From positions 20,715,157-20,779,156 of the forward strand of contig CM072516.1 of NCBI GenBank assembly GCA_036898135.1: a stretch of 64,000 nucleotides of DNA, in the 5' to 3' direction. A program made the position numbers and the translations under genes. The DNA comes from Oncomelania hupensis (lineage: Eukaryota > Mollusca > Gastropoda > Littorinimorpha > Pomatiopsidae). The notes below the pieces were generated by a model, which was not told the DNA's origin, searched no databases, and saw only the letters and a program-made list of their open reading frames with translations. Positions 1-10,570 of this stretch are shown here, in pieces; the stretch's first letter is position 1, and each line of letters opens with the position of its first letter.

Positions 1-317
1 AAATTAGCTCACTCTGTTAGAGATTTTGAAATAATATCGCATGTAAGAGTGCATTCACACAAGGACAAAAAGCTGATATAACAAGGAATGTGAAAGTCCA
101 CTATCAACACTCAGCACCTTCACTCAGAATACAGATTATTCACCCAAATGAAAACAGTTACATTGCCTATTAAAAAATGCCCCGATGTTGATAAACAGCC
201 CCCTTCACCTCCCCCCCCCCCTCACACACAACCGTGTAGAAACGCCGTTGTGATGACTTTCATGAAACTCTGCATACGTTACTTTGACATTTTTACAAAT
301 TTGTCCATTTTTTGAAG

Positions 318-413
318 CTAACCCTAACCCAATCCCTAATTCTAACCCTAACCCTAACCCAAACCCTAACCCTTAACCTAACCCTAAGCCTAACACAGCC
401 CTAACCCTAACGG
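318..413. repeat. Interstitial telomere-like (CCCTAA)n tract
   Basis: Degenerate CCCTAA hexamers, the complement of the TTAGGG telomere repeat used by most metazoans. A shorter second tract lies at 630-667 in the next repeat unit. It is embedded inside a duplicated repeat, so it is interstitial rather than a chromosome end. Confidence 0.75.
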
Positions 414-751
414 AACACTGTTTTGACGTCAAATTAACGGGGTCCTTTAAAAAAAAGTACGTAGAGGTTCAAGTGTATGTCAGAATAAATGCGTTTCTAC
501 CTAGCCATACGCTCAGCCGAAGGTACAAAGTATTATCATGACTTTCCTGAAACGCCACATACGTTGTGTGCTGACAATGGGTCATATTTCGTCCTCCTTT
601 TTAAGTACTTTTAAGTGTTCGAACACTAACTCTAACCCTAACCCAGCCGTAACCCTTACCCTAACGGATCATTGTTCTGACGTCAAAACAAGTAGGTCTG
701 TCAAAAGAAGTTATGTAGATGTTCACTGGTTTGTCCAGAGAACACTGTGTA

Positions 752-838
752 AACAAGTACACACACACTCACACGCACACACACACACACCCACACACAC
801 CCACACACACATATGCACACACACATACGCACACACAA
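752..838. repeat. (CA)n microsatellite
   Basis: Almost pure CA dinucleotides with occasional CCC, CG and ATG interruptions. Confidence 0.9.
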
Positions 839-910
839 CCGTGAAGAAACGCCGTTGTGATGACTCATAAAACTCTACATGCGCTACTTTGACATTTTTA
901 CAAATTTGTT

Positions 911-1538
911 CATTAGTTTTAATATAATATTTCTATCAAGTAAATCATGAAATATAAATATTCAAATTACCGTGTCTGTTATGAACAGAATCCAGAATCA
1001 TCACAGTGAAAAATAGAAGTAGCCTAGAAGGTAATAATATTTCAAAGTGACACGCCATTGCATTCATTCTTTTTTCACAATCTATCTTTCATTCCACTAA
1101 TAATCTATCCTAGCCCGATTTCATCCATCCAATCACAGACACTCTCTGATGCATACGAAAACAACCTTTTGTTCGCCAAACAGTCTTTATCTAGCAGTGT
1201 GTCATCACCAAAATATTAATGAACTAGGAAATATAGTACCCACGCAAAGCGAATACATACGCCACGTCAGTAGACCTCGCTTGCGTTCTAGCTCTAAAAA
1301 CTCGTGATGTATACACAAATGAAAATATTTGCCAACTCACTTCGTGACACTGTAATCCACACCATGTGCATATTTTTTAAATCATTAACACATATATTAT
1401 ATATGTATTTGTAAAATTGGTATAATGTTTTCCAAACATTCAGTTCATGTGCGTCTATTTGCTTTCGTATGTATATGTGTGAGAAACCGCTCTCCAATTC
1501 CTACAGTGTGTGAAACCTTGTAAATTGTAGTAGTAGTT

Positions 1539-1540
<2 letters not shown>
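911..1540. other. No recognisable feature
   Basis: AT-rich sequence with no convincing open frame, RNA gene or repeat visible on either strand. Confidence 0.5.

Positions 1541-1604
<64 letters not shown>
1541..1604. repeat. (TAA)n microsatellite
   Basis: About 21 uninterrupted TAA triplets followed by degenerate TAG/CAG/TGG triplets to about 1636. Open frames across it are poly-Ile or poly-Tyr artefacts. Confidence 0.95.
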
Positions 1605-1937
1605 GTAATAGCAGCAGTAATAGTGGTAGTAGTTGTAATCAATGGCGCGGACAGGTGTGGGACTGATCTTGCCTCTGGGCGTTATGCTGCCGTGAACTGA
1701 CAAAACCGAGCAAGTCCACAAAACCTACTTTCGAGAAAATCGACGTTTTGTGTTGCGCTATATTACGCGATCGTTTCTGGAAGTTTAAGGGCATATTATA
1801 ATGCAATTCCTCGATTTAAGAGTGCATACCTTGAATGTTAAAGAAATGTTTGATAGATTTGATGTTTTAAGACTATTTGTGGACTTGCTTTGTTTTGTCA
1901 GATTATTCTTCAGATAGATCTTTGTTGAGAACATGAC

Positions 1938-2100
1938 AAAACCAAGCAAGTCACCCGCTTGGTTTTGTCAGTTTATTATTGAATTAAATCTTTGTTAAAA
2001 AAATTCACAAAACCAAGTAAGTCAAATCCGCTTGGTTTTGTCAGTTTATTATTAAGTAAATCCTTGTTTTCAAAATTCACCAAACCAAGTAAGTCCCATA
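1938..2100. repeat. Subterminal hairpin repeats of the TIR element
   Basis: Tandem ~75-80-bp units in which TGACAAAACCAAG or a close variant is followed within 8-10 bp by its complement CTTGGTTTTGTCA, so each can form a hairpin. Related copies lie near 6062-6080, 6160-6178 and 6327-6345 on the other side of the inserted retrotransposon. Recurrent inverted subterminal motifs like these often serve as transposase-binding sites; that role is inferred here. Confidence 0.7.
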
Positions 2101-2513
2101 GGCCGTTTCGTTTCTTTGTTAAAAAGTCTGACGAGATGAGTCACGATATAAGTTGGGTTTTGTAAGATGTGGGTGCGGCAGTTACAGTGAGTGTATATGT
2201 GTGCCTCTTTATTGTTTTTAGCCATTCTTCACTTAATATTCCTGGGTTGGTATGCAGGAGTCATGGGTTTTTTTGCTCTCCCTTCAAAATAATATTAGAT
2301 GCAGCCAATTTATTTTAAAAATACAAAACTATTTTCCTTTCAGTTTCCTATTGTAGCGATCTTCCTGCCTTTACACCACGTGTATGTCTTGTATTTTGTT
2401 GCCCTTGTTGTGTGTCTGTAATATATTTGTTGCTGTTTGTTTGTGGGTTCGGGCACAGAATAGAATAGGCCCAACGTTTCCCGGCGTGTCGTAAGAGGCG
2501 ACTAACAGGGGTA

Positions 2514-5500
2514 ATGTTAGCACGGCATCACTGGGCGAAAGTCTTCTACACAGAAGTCACCGGCCAGGACGAGGAACCTCACGTTGCTACAGGTTCAACG
2601 ACCACGTGCTCGGGGCCAAGGCGAGCCACACTGTATTCGTGGATTTCGGCTGTGCCCAACAGCCTGGAGAGGATTGGGCACCGCCAGGTCCTTTTTTGCC
2701 CAAGACACACTACATGCATGATGACACTATCCACTAATTCCATACCGGATAGGTCGTCGCCCGGCTCAAGGACCGCGCCTTCTGTTGGCCACCAGGACGG
2801 AGGTGTTAAGTATGCTACTGATGGACAATTTAGCAAGATCCGCACGAGAAACAACATCGTCATAGGAACCTGGAATGTCAGGACCCTAACTGCGTAAGGA
2901 AAATTAGAAGAACTGGCCCACGAGTTGGACCGCTATCGATGGAACGTTCTAGGCATTAGCGAACTGCGCTGGAAAGGCCTAGGTGAAACAACGACAGACA
3001 AAGGCCACAAGCTCTATTTCAGCGGTAGAGATGACAGGCACGAACACGGCGTTGGATTCTTGGTCCACAAAAACATTCTAGCCACTGTCATGGGTTGCCG
3101 CCCAGTCTCCAGTAGACTCATTACCATCCGCCTGAGAGCAGCCCCTTTCAACATCACCATCATCCAGACCTATGCCCCAACATCAGACTATGATGACAGC
3201 GAAGTGGAGGATTTTTATGAAAATCTTCAGGCGGTCCTTGACCAAGTGCCGAAGAAGGACATAGTCATAGTGCAAGTCGACTGAAATGCCAAGGTTGGCC
3301 AAGATGCGCACCACAACTGGGGAGACACATGTGGACCCCACTGCAACAACGAGACAAATGACAGAGGTCTGAGATTCTTGGAGTTTGCCAGATACAACAA
3401 TCTGGTACTGGCAAACACGCTTGGTCTCCACAAAAACTCCAGACGATGGTAATGGCACAGTCCCCCGGGGGGGGGGGGGAGCATCACAACCAAATAGACT
3501 ACATCATGGTCAAGAAACGCTTCAGATCAAGCATCAACATTGGCAGGACACGCACTTTTCCAGGAGCAGACATCGGAAGTGACCACGATCTCTTGATGAT
3601 GTCTTTCGGGCTCCACTTAAAGAGAGTAAATACTGCACTAGACTGAAGTTCGACCTGGACAAACTTCAAGACCCGGAGGTGGCAGAACTATTTCAGGCCA
3701 CAGTTGAAGGGAAATTTGCACCACTGCTCATTTTGGGGGCTGGTGAAGTAGATGTCAACACCATGACCACCACCTTCAACTCAGCTGTGACAGATGCCGC
3801 CACTGAGATCCTTGGCAAGCACCGACCAAAGAAGAAGCCGTGGATCACACCTGAACTTTTGGATCTGTGTGATAAACGAATAGAGATTAAAAAAAAGAAA
3901 GAAAAAGAACACCTCACAGGGAGCTGATGTCTACCGAAAAATCAACAATGACATCCGAAAAGGCATGCGCACAGCAAAGGAGAACTGGATAGAAGATCAA
4001 TGCCAGGAAATAGAGAACAGTCTGAACAAGAACAACAGCAAGAAGGCCTACCAGACTGTAAAGCGGTTGCAAGTTTCAAACAGCCCAAAGTCTCCACGAT
4101 CCAAAGCAAGTCTGGCATAGGCCTTACAGAAGAACAAGAAGTCTTGGACAGATGGACAGAGTATTGCTCTGACCTTTACAACCATACACCAAATGGAGAC
4201 CCATCAGTTCTAGCATGTCCCGAGAAAAGAGAAGAAGAAATCCTCCCAATTCTCCGGGAAGAAGTTGAGGCAGCAGTGCAATCGCTAAAGAAAGGGAAGT
4301 CAACGGGAGTAAACAACATACCCGCAAAACTGCTACAAGCAGGAGGAGAAGCGATGATTGATGCCCTCACCATTATCTGTAACAAGATCTGGCAGAGTGG
4401 AGAGTGGCCTTATACCATGGGCCCAGTCGCTTGTCATCACTCTTCCCAAAAAAGGTAACCTTCAGGAGTGTGAAAATTACCGCACCGTCAGCCTCATCAT
4501 CCATCCCAGCAAGGTCCTCCTGAAACTATTACTCAACAGGTTGAAACCCCAAGCTGAACAAATCATAGCTGAAGAACAAGCAGGATTCAGGGCAGGGCGA
4601 AGTACCACTGAACAGATTTTCAACCTCAGAATAATCTGTGAGAAATACCTACAGCACCAACAACATCTATATCATGTGTTCATAGACTTCAAGAAAACGT
4701 TTGACCGAGTCTGGCCTGCAGCTCTATGGGCAACAATGAAAGCGTACAACATCAGACCTAAAATTATTGAAGTCATCAAAAACCTGTATGACAAGGCTAC
4801 CAGTGCAGTCCTCCACAACAGCGCCATCGGGAACTGGTTCAGAACAACAATCGGTGTGCGTCAAGGGTGCCTACTCTCTCTAACACCCTTCAACATCTTC
4901 CTAGAGCGCATCATGTCAGATGCTCTTGCAGATCACGAAGGCACAGTCAGCATAGGGGGTAGAGCAATCTCCAATCTTCGTTTTGCGGATGACATTGATG
5001 GATTGGCTTGAGAGGAACAAGAACTTGAACAGCTGGTACAGAGGCTTGACACCACCTCCAAAGCTTGTGAAATTGGAATAAGTGCAGAGAAGACCGAAAT
5101 GATGACCAACAACACCAATGGCATCAACACGGACATCAAAGTCCAAGGCCAATCCCTCAACACAGTGCATTGTTTCAAATATTTAGGAGCCATTGTATCA
5201 GACAATGGGTCCCGACAGGAAGTCCTCTCCAGGATCGCACAAACAACTGCTGCCCTGACAAGGTTGAAGCCATTTGGAAAGACAGGACCATCATTCTACA
5301 TTCCAAAGTAAGACTGCTGCGCTCCATTGTCATCTCCATCTTCCTATATGCTTGCGAAGCATGGACCCTCACAGCAGATCTACAACGAAGAATACAAAGC
5401 ATGGAGATGAGGTGCTACAGAAGACTTCTGGGCATTTCCTATACCCAACACATCACCAACGACGAAGTCCGACAGACCATCACACAAGCCATTGGACAAC

Positions 5501-5760
5501 ACGATGACCTGCTCACAGTGGTGAAGAAACGGAAACTCCGATGGTATGGCCACGTCACCAGATCATCAGGCCTTGCAAAGACTATTCTGCAAGGCACAGT
5601 GCAAGGAGGTAGAAGAAGAGGGATACCGAAAAAGAGATGGGAGGACAACATTCGAGAATGGACTGGTTTGACACTGAGCGAAGCCATCAGGGCTGCTGAG
5701 GACAGAGAGAGATGGAGTATGCTGGTTAAACGATCATCTGTGGTGCCCCTACGACCTTAG
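2514..5760 (+). pseudogene. Endonuclease-reverse transcriptase of RTE copy A, disrupted
   Basis: This would encode an apurinic-type endonuclease followed by a reverse transcriptase, needed for target-primed reverse transcription. The endonuclease motifs WNVRTL, SELRW and YAPT and a terminal SDHDL are visible. The RT region shows FIDFKK, GVRQGCLL and the catalytic FADD, then the C-terminal KKRWEDNIREWTG block. Against copy D the lesions are: a TAA at 2895-2897, a TGA at 3282-3284 replacing the Trp of GDWNA, a G-run frameshift near 3467-3479, a frame break after the A-rich run near 3890-3925, a one-base loss near 4070, an extra base near 4413, a TGA at 5009-5011 and a one-base loss near 5273. 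It cannot make a full protein. The name 'craniofacial development protein 2', often attached to such hits, reflects this endonuclease and not a host gene. Confidence 0.9.
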
Positions 5761-5770
5761 GGTTACGGGA

Positions 5771-5827
5771 CAGGATAGGATAGGATAGGATAGGATAGGA
5801 TAGGATAGGATAGGATAGGATAGGATA
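5771..5827 (+). repeat. (AGGAT)n tail of RTE copy A
   Basis: About eleven AGGAT units form the 3' end of the retrotransposon. Copies D, B, C and G end in shorter versions, so the pentamer tail is a property of the family. Confidence 0.9.
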
Positions 5828-6561
5828 ATTTGTTTGTTCGTTTCCACACCTCGTGGAAGTTGCCGCGTAGGCGGAAGATCTACAGGATCCTTCATGGTGG
5901 GCAGGAAAATACATGAAGAAAACTCTTTTTTAAAAAGCCGAACACGTCCTTTGCTGACCGAAATTTCGCCATCATTTTCACAGGAAAATAATATTGCACA
6001 GCAGCAATAACATGGATTCTCACTGGTCCACTTCATCGTAAGGCGCTTTCTCATTGGTCGGGAGGACTTACTTTTCTTTGTCAGGTTATTATAAAAAAAT
6101 GACGTCATCATGCCAACTCGAGCATCAGCCAGAGGATCGCCGAAACAAAATCGCAGGGGACTTGCTTGGTTTTATCAGTTTATTCCCCCACTTAAATTTT
6201 TTTTAACAAGGACTTACTCTATGATATCTCCAAATCTAAACATAGTTCGGATTTGATTTTTACAGGTAAGATGCGTCATTCTCTTGCAAGTTTGATGGCG
6301 CAAAAAACTCATTTTCGACCTTAGGTGGACTTACTCGGTTTTGTCAAATCACGGCAGTATGTTTCTCCCAATATTATTTACTTTCCACACGGGCAACGTC
6401 TCGGGGGTTTCCTCCGGGTACTCAGGTTTGCTCACCCAACATCCATTTAAAAAACACGTATTTGGGTGTGAGCGAGCCACAGGCTGTAACTAAACCTTCC
6501 ATAGGGGAGGCGGCAACAGAATTCCCCGATAAAAATTGAAAATGAAGTGTAAACTGTCATA

Positions 6562-6564
<3 letters not shown>

Positions 6565-6633
<69 letters not shown>

Positions 6634-6726
6634 CAACAACAACAATACGAGTTGTTTCTGTTTAGTAGGAGTAGTAGTACTACTAGTAGTAGTAGCAGTA
6701 GAAGTAAGATTAATAGTAGTAGTAGC

Positions 6727-6805
<79 letters not shown>

Positions 6806-6806
6806 T
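6565..6806. repeat. Inverted pair of trinucleotide arrays, (ACT)n and (AGT)n
   Basis: An (ACT)n tract (about 6565-6633) and an (AGT)n tract (about 6735-6806) face each other across a ~100-bp spacer that contains smaller AGTAGTACTACT palindromes. The pair could form a long hairpin. Poly-Thr, poly-Ser and poly-Val frames here are artefacts. Confidence 0.85.
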
Positions 6807-6849
6807 TGTTTTTTTTATTAAAAATAATCATTATGTTGAAAGGCATTGA

Positions 6850-7046
6850 CGAAACACGGGTAGGCTATAACAGGGAAAATGAGACCAGTAACTGAAGCAG
6901 AACACTGTTAGTTGTGACGAAACACGGGTATAACAGGGAAAATGAGACCAGTACACTGAAGCAGAACACTGGTAGTTGTGACGAAACACGGGTATAACAG
7001 GGAAAATGAGACCAGTACACTGAAGCAGAACACTGTTAGTTGTGAC
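6850..7046. repeat. ~64-bp tandem repeat, three units
   Basis: Three units sharing GACGAAACACGGGTATAACA and then ACCAGTACACTGAAGCAGAA. They lie immediately upstream of the first membrane-protein exon. A decayed trace appears near 9140-9160 in front of the second paralogue. Confidence 0.85.
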
Positions 7047-7720
7047 GCGGTGTCCAGTACCCAAATACATGTACTTTGTGCTCCGTGACAACAGTGTCGT
7101 AGAACAACTGCACGTCAAGTGCATAATTTGCTATGGCTGTGTTCCATCATGAAAACAATAGCTAAATACAATTTGAATGGGACTGAAGTTGAGAGTGCAA
7201 TATATAACACGAGGAATCAGTCTCAATGTTTTGCACTTGCATGCCTACTCCGTTTTCTGTCAATGGGTCACTGCATGACGACCAAATGTCTGCGGCTGAC
7301 AAATCCTATATTTTGGGTTTGGTGGTGGTAGGTGTCCCATTCGCTATCATCTTTGTCGTTGTCTGCTGCAATCATCTCAAACGTCACTGCCGTGAAAGAC
7401 GACGTAACAGAAACAACAGGACCTGCGACACACTGGCACTGAAATCACGCCCACGCTCAACGCCATCCCTCCTTCAGCCCCAAACCTCGCATTCCCTCCA
7501 TCACACCCACACCCCGCTGGACGGTGGTGCGTCCACTGAAGACAGCTTGACAGTCTTTCCCTGCAGCTCCCACAGCGCTATTGGTGACGTCATGAAAGAA
7601 AGCACTTTGGTGTGATGGCAGAACAAAACAAATCCAGAGACGTTCATGTTGACAAACTCCACATGATATGTCTGCATGACGTATTTTGGCAACTTACTTG
7701 GGGATCTGGCAGTCAAAGGA
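7000..7720 (+). repeat. Segmental duplication, copy 1
   Basis: Sequence around the first membrane-protein exon matches 9110-9930 upstream of the exon (shared CACGAGGAATC, ACAACTGCA and GCATAATTT), through it, and downstream (shared AGAGACGT, GTTGACAAACTCCACATGAT). Offset is about 2.2 kb. Confidence 0.75.
7226..7615 (+). CDS. Single-pass membrane protein, paralogue 1 (probable terminal exon)
   Basis: Open frame of 129 codons. It has a short N-terminal stretch, one hydrophobic segment at about residues 28-48 (YILGLVVVGVPFAIIFVVV), a strongly basic juxtamembrane region (RHCRERRRNRNNR), a Ser/Pro-rich cytoplasmic tail, and the C-terminus KESTLV. S-T-L-V fits the class I PDZ-ligand pattern (S/T-x-hydrophobic at the end). 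There is no signal peptide, so this is probably the last coding exon of a longer gene or a small tail-anchored-like protein. The ATG at 7226 is the first in frame, but the ATG at 7286 is the one shared with the paralogue at 9362-9832. The two align through the transmembrane segment, RRRNRN, PLDGGAST/PLNGGAST and KESTLV. I do not recognise the family. A function in membrane scaffolding is inference from the PDZ-like tail only. Confidence 0.6.
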   Translation: MFCTCMPTPFSVNGSLHDDQMSAADKSYILGLVVVGVPFAIIFVVVCCNHLKRHCRERRRNRNNRTCDTLALKSRPRSTPSLLQPQTSHSLHHTHTPLDGGASTEDSLTVFPCSSHSAIGDVMKESTLV

Positions 7721-8166
7721 CACCCGCTGTTGACATGGACACTGGAAGTGTCTAGACGTGTGGTCTCTAAGGGAATGTCAATGTTGTTGGTTTTTAATAG
7801 TGGACAACACAAACGTTCTCGTCCTTTTCCTACTATAAAAAGGCAGATCAGGTCCAAACAGGACTGTTTTCCTGTAGCCATTACCTCACTTCACTTCACT
7901 TCATGTTCAACCATAACTTCTTCTTCAACTCCAACAACAAAGAAGGTTTGGAGAAGACAGAGCTAATCAGCGACGTTCGAAGATGTTGTTTTATGTTAGG
8001 ACTGAATTCTGCTGTAACCAACCGGGGTTCGTTAATACTTAGAATGATAGAATACAAAAAGTTATAACATAATAACACAATTAAATATTTGTTTCTTTTG
8101 GTTATAATATTTGTTTACATAAATATTGTTAGTCGCATTTCAATTATATATTTAACAAACACATTC
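7721..8166. other. No recognisable feature
   Basis: Probable 3' flank of paralogue 1. A short TCACTTCACT repeat at about 7886-7902 and an ATTAAA near 8083 are the only notable points. Confidence 0.4.
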
Positions 8167-8364
8167 TTATGGGCTCAACATACAATCAAGGATTACATTG
8201 ATGTCTCTGGGTGAAGGAATATGACGATGAAGAGTCCCTGATATATATAGAAGTCCCTGATCCATATAGAAGAAGTCGTTGGTGTCGTAGTCTAGGGTGA
8301 TGAGGTCATTAATTCGCAAATAAATTCTGTAGGCATACTCCGTCAGCTGGCTCCATGTATCCAA
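8167..8364 (-). CDS. Possible small exon on the minus strand, unknown function
   Basis: A 65-codon frame of natural-looking composition (includes LRINDLITLDYDTNDFFYMD) with frequent C in third codon positions and no low-complexity sequence. It contains a small internal duplication (GACTTCTATA twice). No family is recognised, and no second exon or clear splice sites were found. It could be a chance frame. Confidence 0.3.
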   Translation of the reverse strand: MDTWSQLTEYAYRIYLRINDLITLDYDTNDFFYMDQGLLYISGTLHRHIPSPRDINVILDCMLSP

Positions 8365-8840
8365 ACTTAAGTTAACATAAAAACCCTATAACAGGCACAG
8401 TGAAACAATACTAAAGTCCCGCAATATTATATTATTGACAACGCTCATTCAGTTTTACTATTATATGGAGTCATCGGCATTGAAACACTCCTCTCCCTAA
8501 ACTGATAACCTTCATACTTTCAATTGCCTCGTAAAATAGATTCTTACTAACTTATTCTAGTTTCTTAATTACCGTTAAGAACCTACATATTGTATCTTAC
8601 TCTAAGCAATGTTCGTAACTCTTTAGAGGTAAAAAAAATATATCAAAGTTAACATATCATCTTCCTCGTGTGCACACAGTAGCTTTTTCAAATCATGAAC
8701 AAAAAATCATTACTTGATCCTAGACGTCAAAACATACAACTGACGCAATGTATTCTATATTACCAAGAAATGGCAACACAACGAGCTATTCAAACATATT
8801 TCAAACTAATTAATTTATCTAATTCACGTGCCTTACCTCT
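8365..8840. other. No recognisable feature
   Basis: AT-rich, no open frame or repeat of note. The segment just after it, near 8848-8900 (CCATGTCGTACTCCATGAA), has a diverged second copy near 10509, suggesting the 2.2-kb duplication extends into the intergenic DNA. Confidence 0.4.
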
Positions 8841-8905
8841 GCCATGTCGTACTCCATGAAAGAATGGACGATCAAAAGAATTCTTCAGCAATTTTTTTTT
8901 CTGCC

Positions 8906-8908
<3 letters not shown>

Positions 8909-8971
<63 letters not shown>

Positions 8972-9029
8972 AATAAATAATAATAGATATCAATAAACAC
9001 TAATAATGATAATAGATATTATTTATATC

Positions 9030-9101
<72 letters not shown>
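8909..9101. repeat. (TAA)n and (TTA)n inverted microsatellite pair
   Basis: A TAA tract (about 8909-8963) with GATA/TAAA interruptions is followed by a TTA tract (about 9031-9101). The two are complementary and could pair. Confidence 0.9.
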
Positions 9102-9102
<1 letters not shown>

Positions 9103-9109
9103 TAAGGGC

Positions 9110-9930
9110 ATGGATTGAACTCGGATGCGGCAGTTCAGGGGAGACCAGCACACTGAATGTTGTGACACTTCGTCAAAACCTCATTTGTGGTTCCTAGACA
9201 AGGCAGTGCTGTAAAACAACTGCAGGCTAAAAGCATAATTTACCAACACTATAAGAAAAACAAAGCTACATTAACACAACACGCAACGTGAAATTTATAA
9301 GATGCTGTGTGCCCTAACGGCTAAGTGAGAAAACACAACTTGAATTGGAGCAGAGTTAAGAGTGCATAATATACAACACGAGGAATCTCTCTCCATATGT
9401 TGCACTGCCGAGTATTTTAATACTCTTTTGTCTGTGAATGTGTCATTTTACATTATTTCTGGCGACCAAATGTCTTACGACCAAATGTCTGCGGCTGAAA
9501 ACGTGAAAGAATTGCGGGTTATGGGCTTAGTTGTGTTAGGCGTGTTCTTTGTTGTTGGCGTGTTCTGTGTCTTCTGCAACGATTTCCAACGTATTTGGCA
9601 ACTCTGTAAAAGACGACGGAACAGAAACACCAGGACCTATGACGCACTGGCACTGACAGCACGTCCACGTTCTCCGCCATCCTTCCCTCAGCCCCAAACC
9701 CCGCTGAACGGTGGTGCGTCCACTGACGACAGTTTGATAGTCTTCCCCGGCAGTCTCCAGAGCAGCATGGAGGACACCATGGATCCCAAGCTGTCTACCG
9801 ATCCTCAACTTAAAGAAAGCACTTTGGTGTGATGACGTAACAAACAAGTCCAGAGACGTGCTTGTTGACAAACTCCACATGATGTGCCTAGATGACGTAC
9901 TTCGTATTTCGACAACTTATTTGTCCCCTT
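9110..9930 (+). repeat. Segmental duplication, copy 2
   Basis: Matches 7000-7720 across exon and flanks; see that entry. Divergence is well beyond recent duplication, because many indels are needed. Confidence 0.7.
9362..9832 (+). CDS. Single-pass membrane protein, paralogue 2 (probable terminal exon)
   Basis: Open frame of up to 157 codons from a non-ATG position. The first in-frame ATG is at 9470 (DQMSYDQMSAAE), matching the conserved ATG of paralogue 1, so the true 5' boundary is either that ATG or an unseen splice acceptor. One hydrophobic segment (about codons 53-75, VMGLVVLGVFFVVGVFCVFC) is followed by a basic patch (CKRRRNRNTR), a Pro/Ser-rich tail (RPRSPPSFPQPQTPLNGGAS) and KESTLV at the C-terminus. 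Relative to paralogue 1 it has a 14-residue insertion near the C-terminus and lacks the His-rich SLHHTHT stretch. Conservation is best in the transmembrane/basic region and the extreme C-terminus, as expected if the tail binds a PDZ partner. That partner role is inferred. Confidence 0.6.
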   Translation: MHNIQHEESLSICCTAEYFNTLLSVNVSFYIISGDQMSYDQMSAAENVKELRVMGLVVLGVFFVVGVFCVFCNDFQRIWQLCKRRRNRNTRTYDALALTARPRSPPSFPQPQTPLNGGASTDDSLIVFPGSLQSSMEDTMDPKLSTDPQLKESTLV

Positions 9931-10217
9931 TCCACAGGCTTAAGTACGTTCTAGTGCCTTAAGTACGTTCTAGTGCCGCCACAGTGGTTGGAGTGGTCAA
10001 CATGATTTACAAACTGTTTCACGTTTCCAGAACAAGCAGAGACCGCTCAGTCAGTTCCCTTTGACCATTGTCTGGGAGAGTTTGCCTTCCAGCACAAACA
10101 TTAAAAAGTTTCGGCGTAAATATTGCCCAGCGTGTTAGCATGACATAAATGTGAGCCAACAACAATGATTGCACTTTGTCCCAACCACCTGTATGCCAAG
10201 TCGCCACAACATGTTTG

Positions 10218-10223
10218 AATAAA
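10218..10223 (+). promoter_or_regulatory. Candidate polyadenylation signal
   Basis: AATAAA about 390 bp after the stop codon of paralogue 2, in A/T-rich context. A plausible 3' end for that gene, though this hexamer is common by chance. Confidence 0.35.
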
Positions 10224-10570
10224 ATTCACAGAGTAGAATTCAATGGTATTGTGTTATTGATAACAATGTAAACTTTTGTCATGACTAAGTGAAGTGCCTG
10301 AAAGTGGCCTGTACCTGTCGTCGTCGTCGTTACAACAATTATCTACACATGTGGCTAATGTGTAAGCAGTTGTGTCACTACAAGTACGGGGTTCCCACAT
10401 TTAAACACTGTCGGTGAGCGGATAGTAATTACAGAAATAGATATGTGGGAGATTTTGTTGAACAGCGTCAAGGCTAGACGTCGCTTTCTGCTGGGACTGA
10501 CTACTGCCAAGTCGTATTCCATGAAGGAAGGATGATGAACCGAAATCTTCTGGAAGGGCTTTTTCCTCTG

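Larger units (their letters stand above)
237..910. repeat. Tandemly duplicated ~300-bp repeat with telomere-like core
   Basis: Two and a half units can be aligned by eye. Each has a segment around GTGATGACTTTC, then ACTTTGACATTTTT, a run of CCCTAA-like hexamers, then a segment around TTGACGTCAAA and GTAGAGGTTCAAG. Units begin near 237, 530 and 846. A further fragment of the same family lies at 47185-47265, so it is dispersed as well as tandem. A CA microsatellite follows each unit. No coding potential is convincing. Confidence 0.7.
2445..5828 (+). mobile_element. RTE-like non-LTR retrotransposon, copy A (near full length, inactive)
   Basis: About 3.4 kb, with one endonuclease-reverse transcriptase reading region and a 3' tail of about eleven AGGAT pentamers. 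This is the compact organisation known for RTE-type LINEs. TTTGTTTGT occurs directly before the start (2436-2444) and directly after the tail (5829-5837), giving a 9-bp target duplication. The 5' leader starts GGGTTCGGGCAC and is shared with copy B at about 29833 and 29870. It is inserted in the TIR element at 1687-6357. Confidence 0.9.
1687..6357. mobile_element. Non-autonomous TIR DNA element with TATG target duplication, split by RTE copy A
   Basis: The left end (from 1687) and the reverse complement of the right end (from 6357) both start CTGCCGTGA and match at 30 of the first 33 bases, sharing TGACAAAACCGAG and AAGTCCAC. Weaker similarity continues inward for about 35 bp more. TATG lies immediately outside both ends (1683-1686 and 6358-6361), consistent with a 4-bp target duplication. 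Without the inserted retrotransposon (2445-5828 plus one 9-bp duplication) the element would be about 1.3 kb and non-coding. The interior carries further inverted copies of the terminal motif at both ends. No transposase frame is visible. The superfamily is not assigned, because several cut-and-paste superfamilies make 4-bp duplications. Confidence 0.75.

Noticed and set aside
318..413. Chromosome end
   Set aside because: The telomere-like tract is degenerate, short and embedded in a tandem repeat with ordinary DNA on both sides.
6490..6895. Poly-Thr, poly-Ser and poly-Val frames
   Set aside because: Trinucleotide microsatellites read in three frames.
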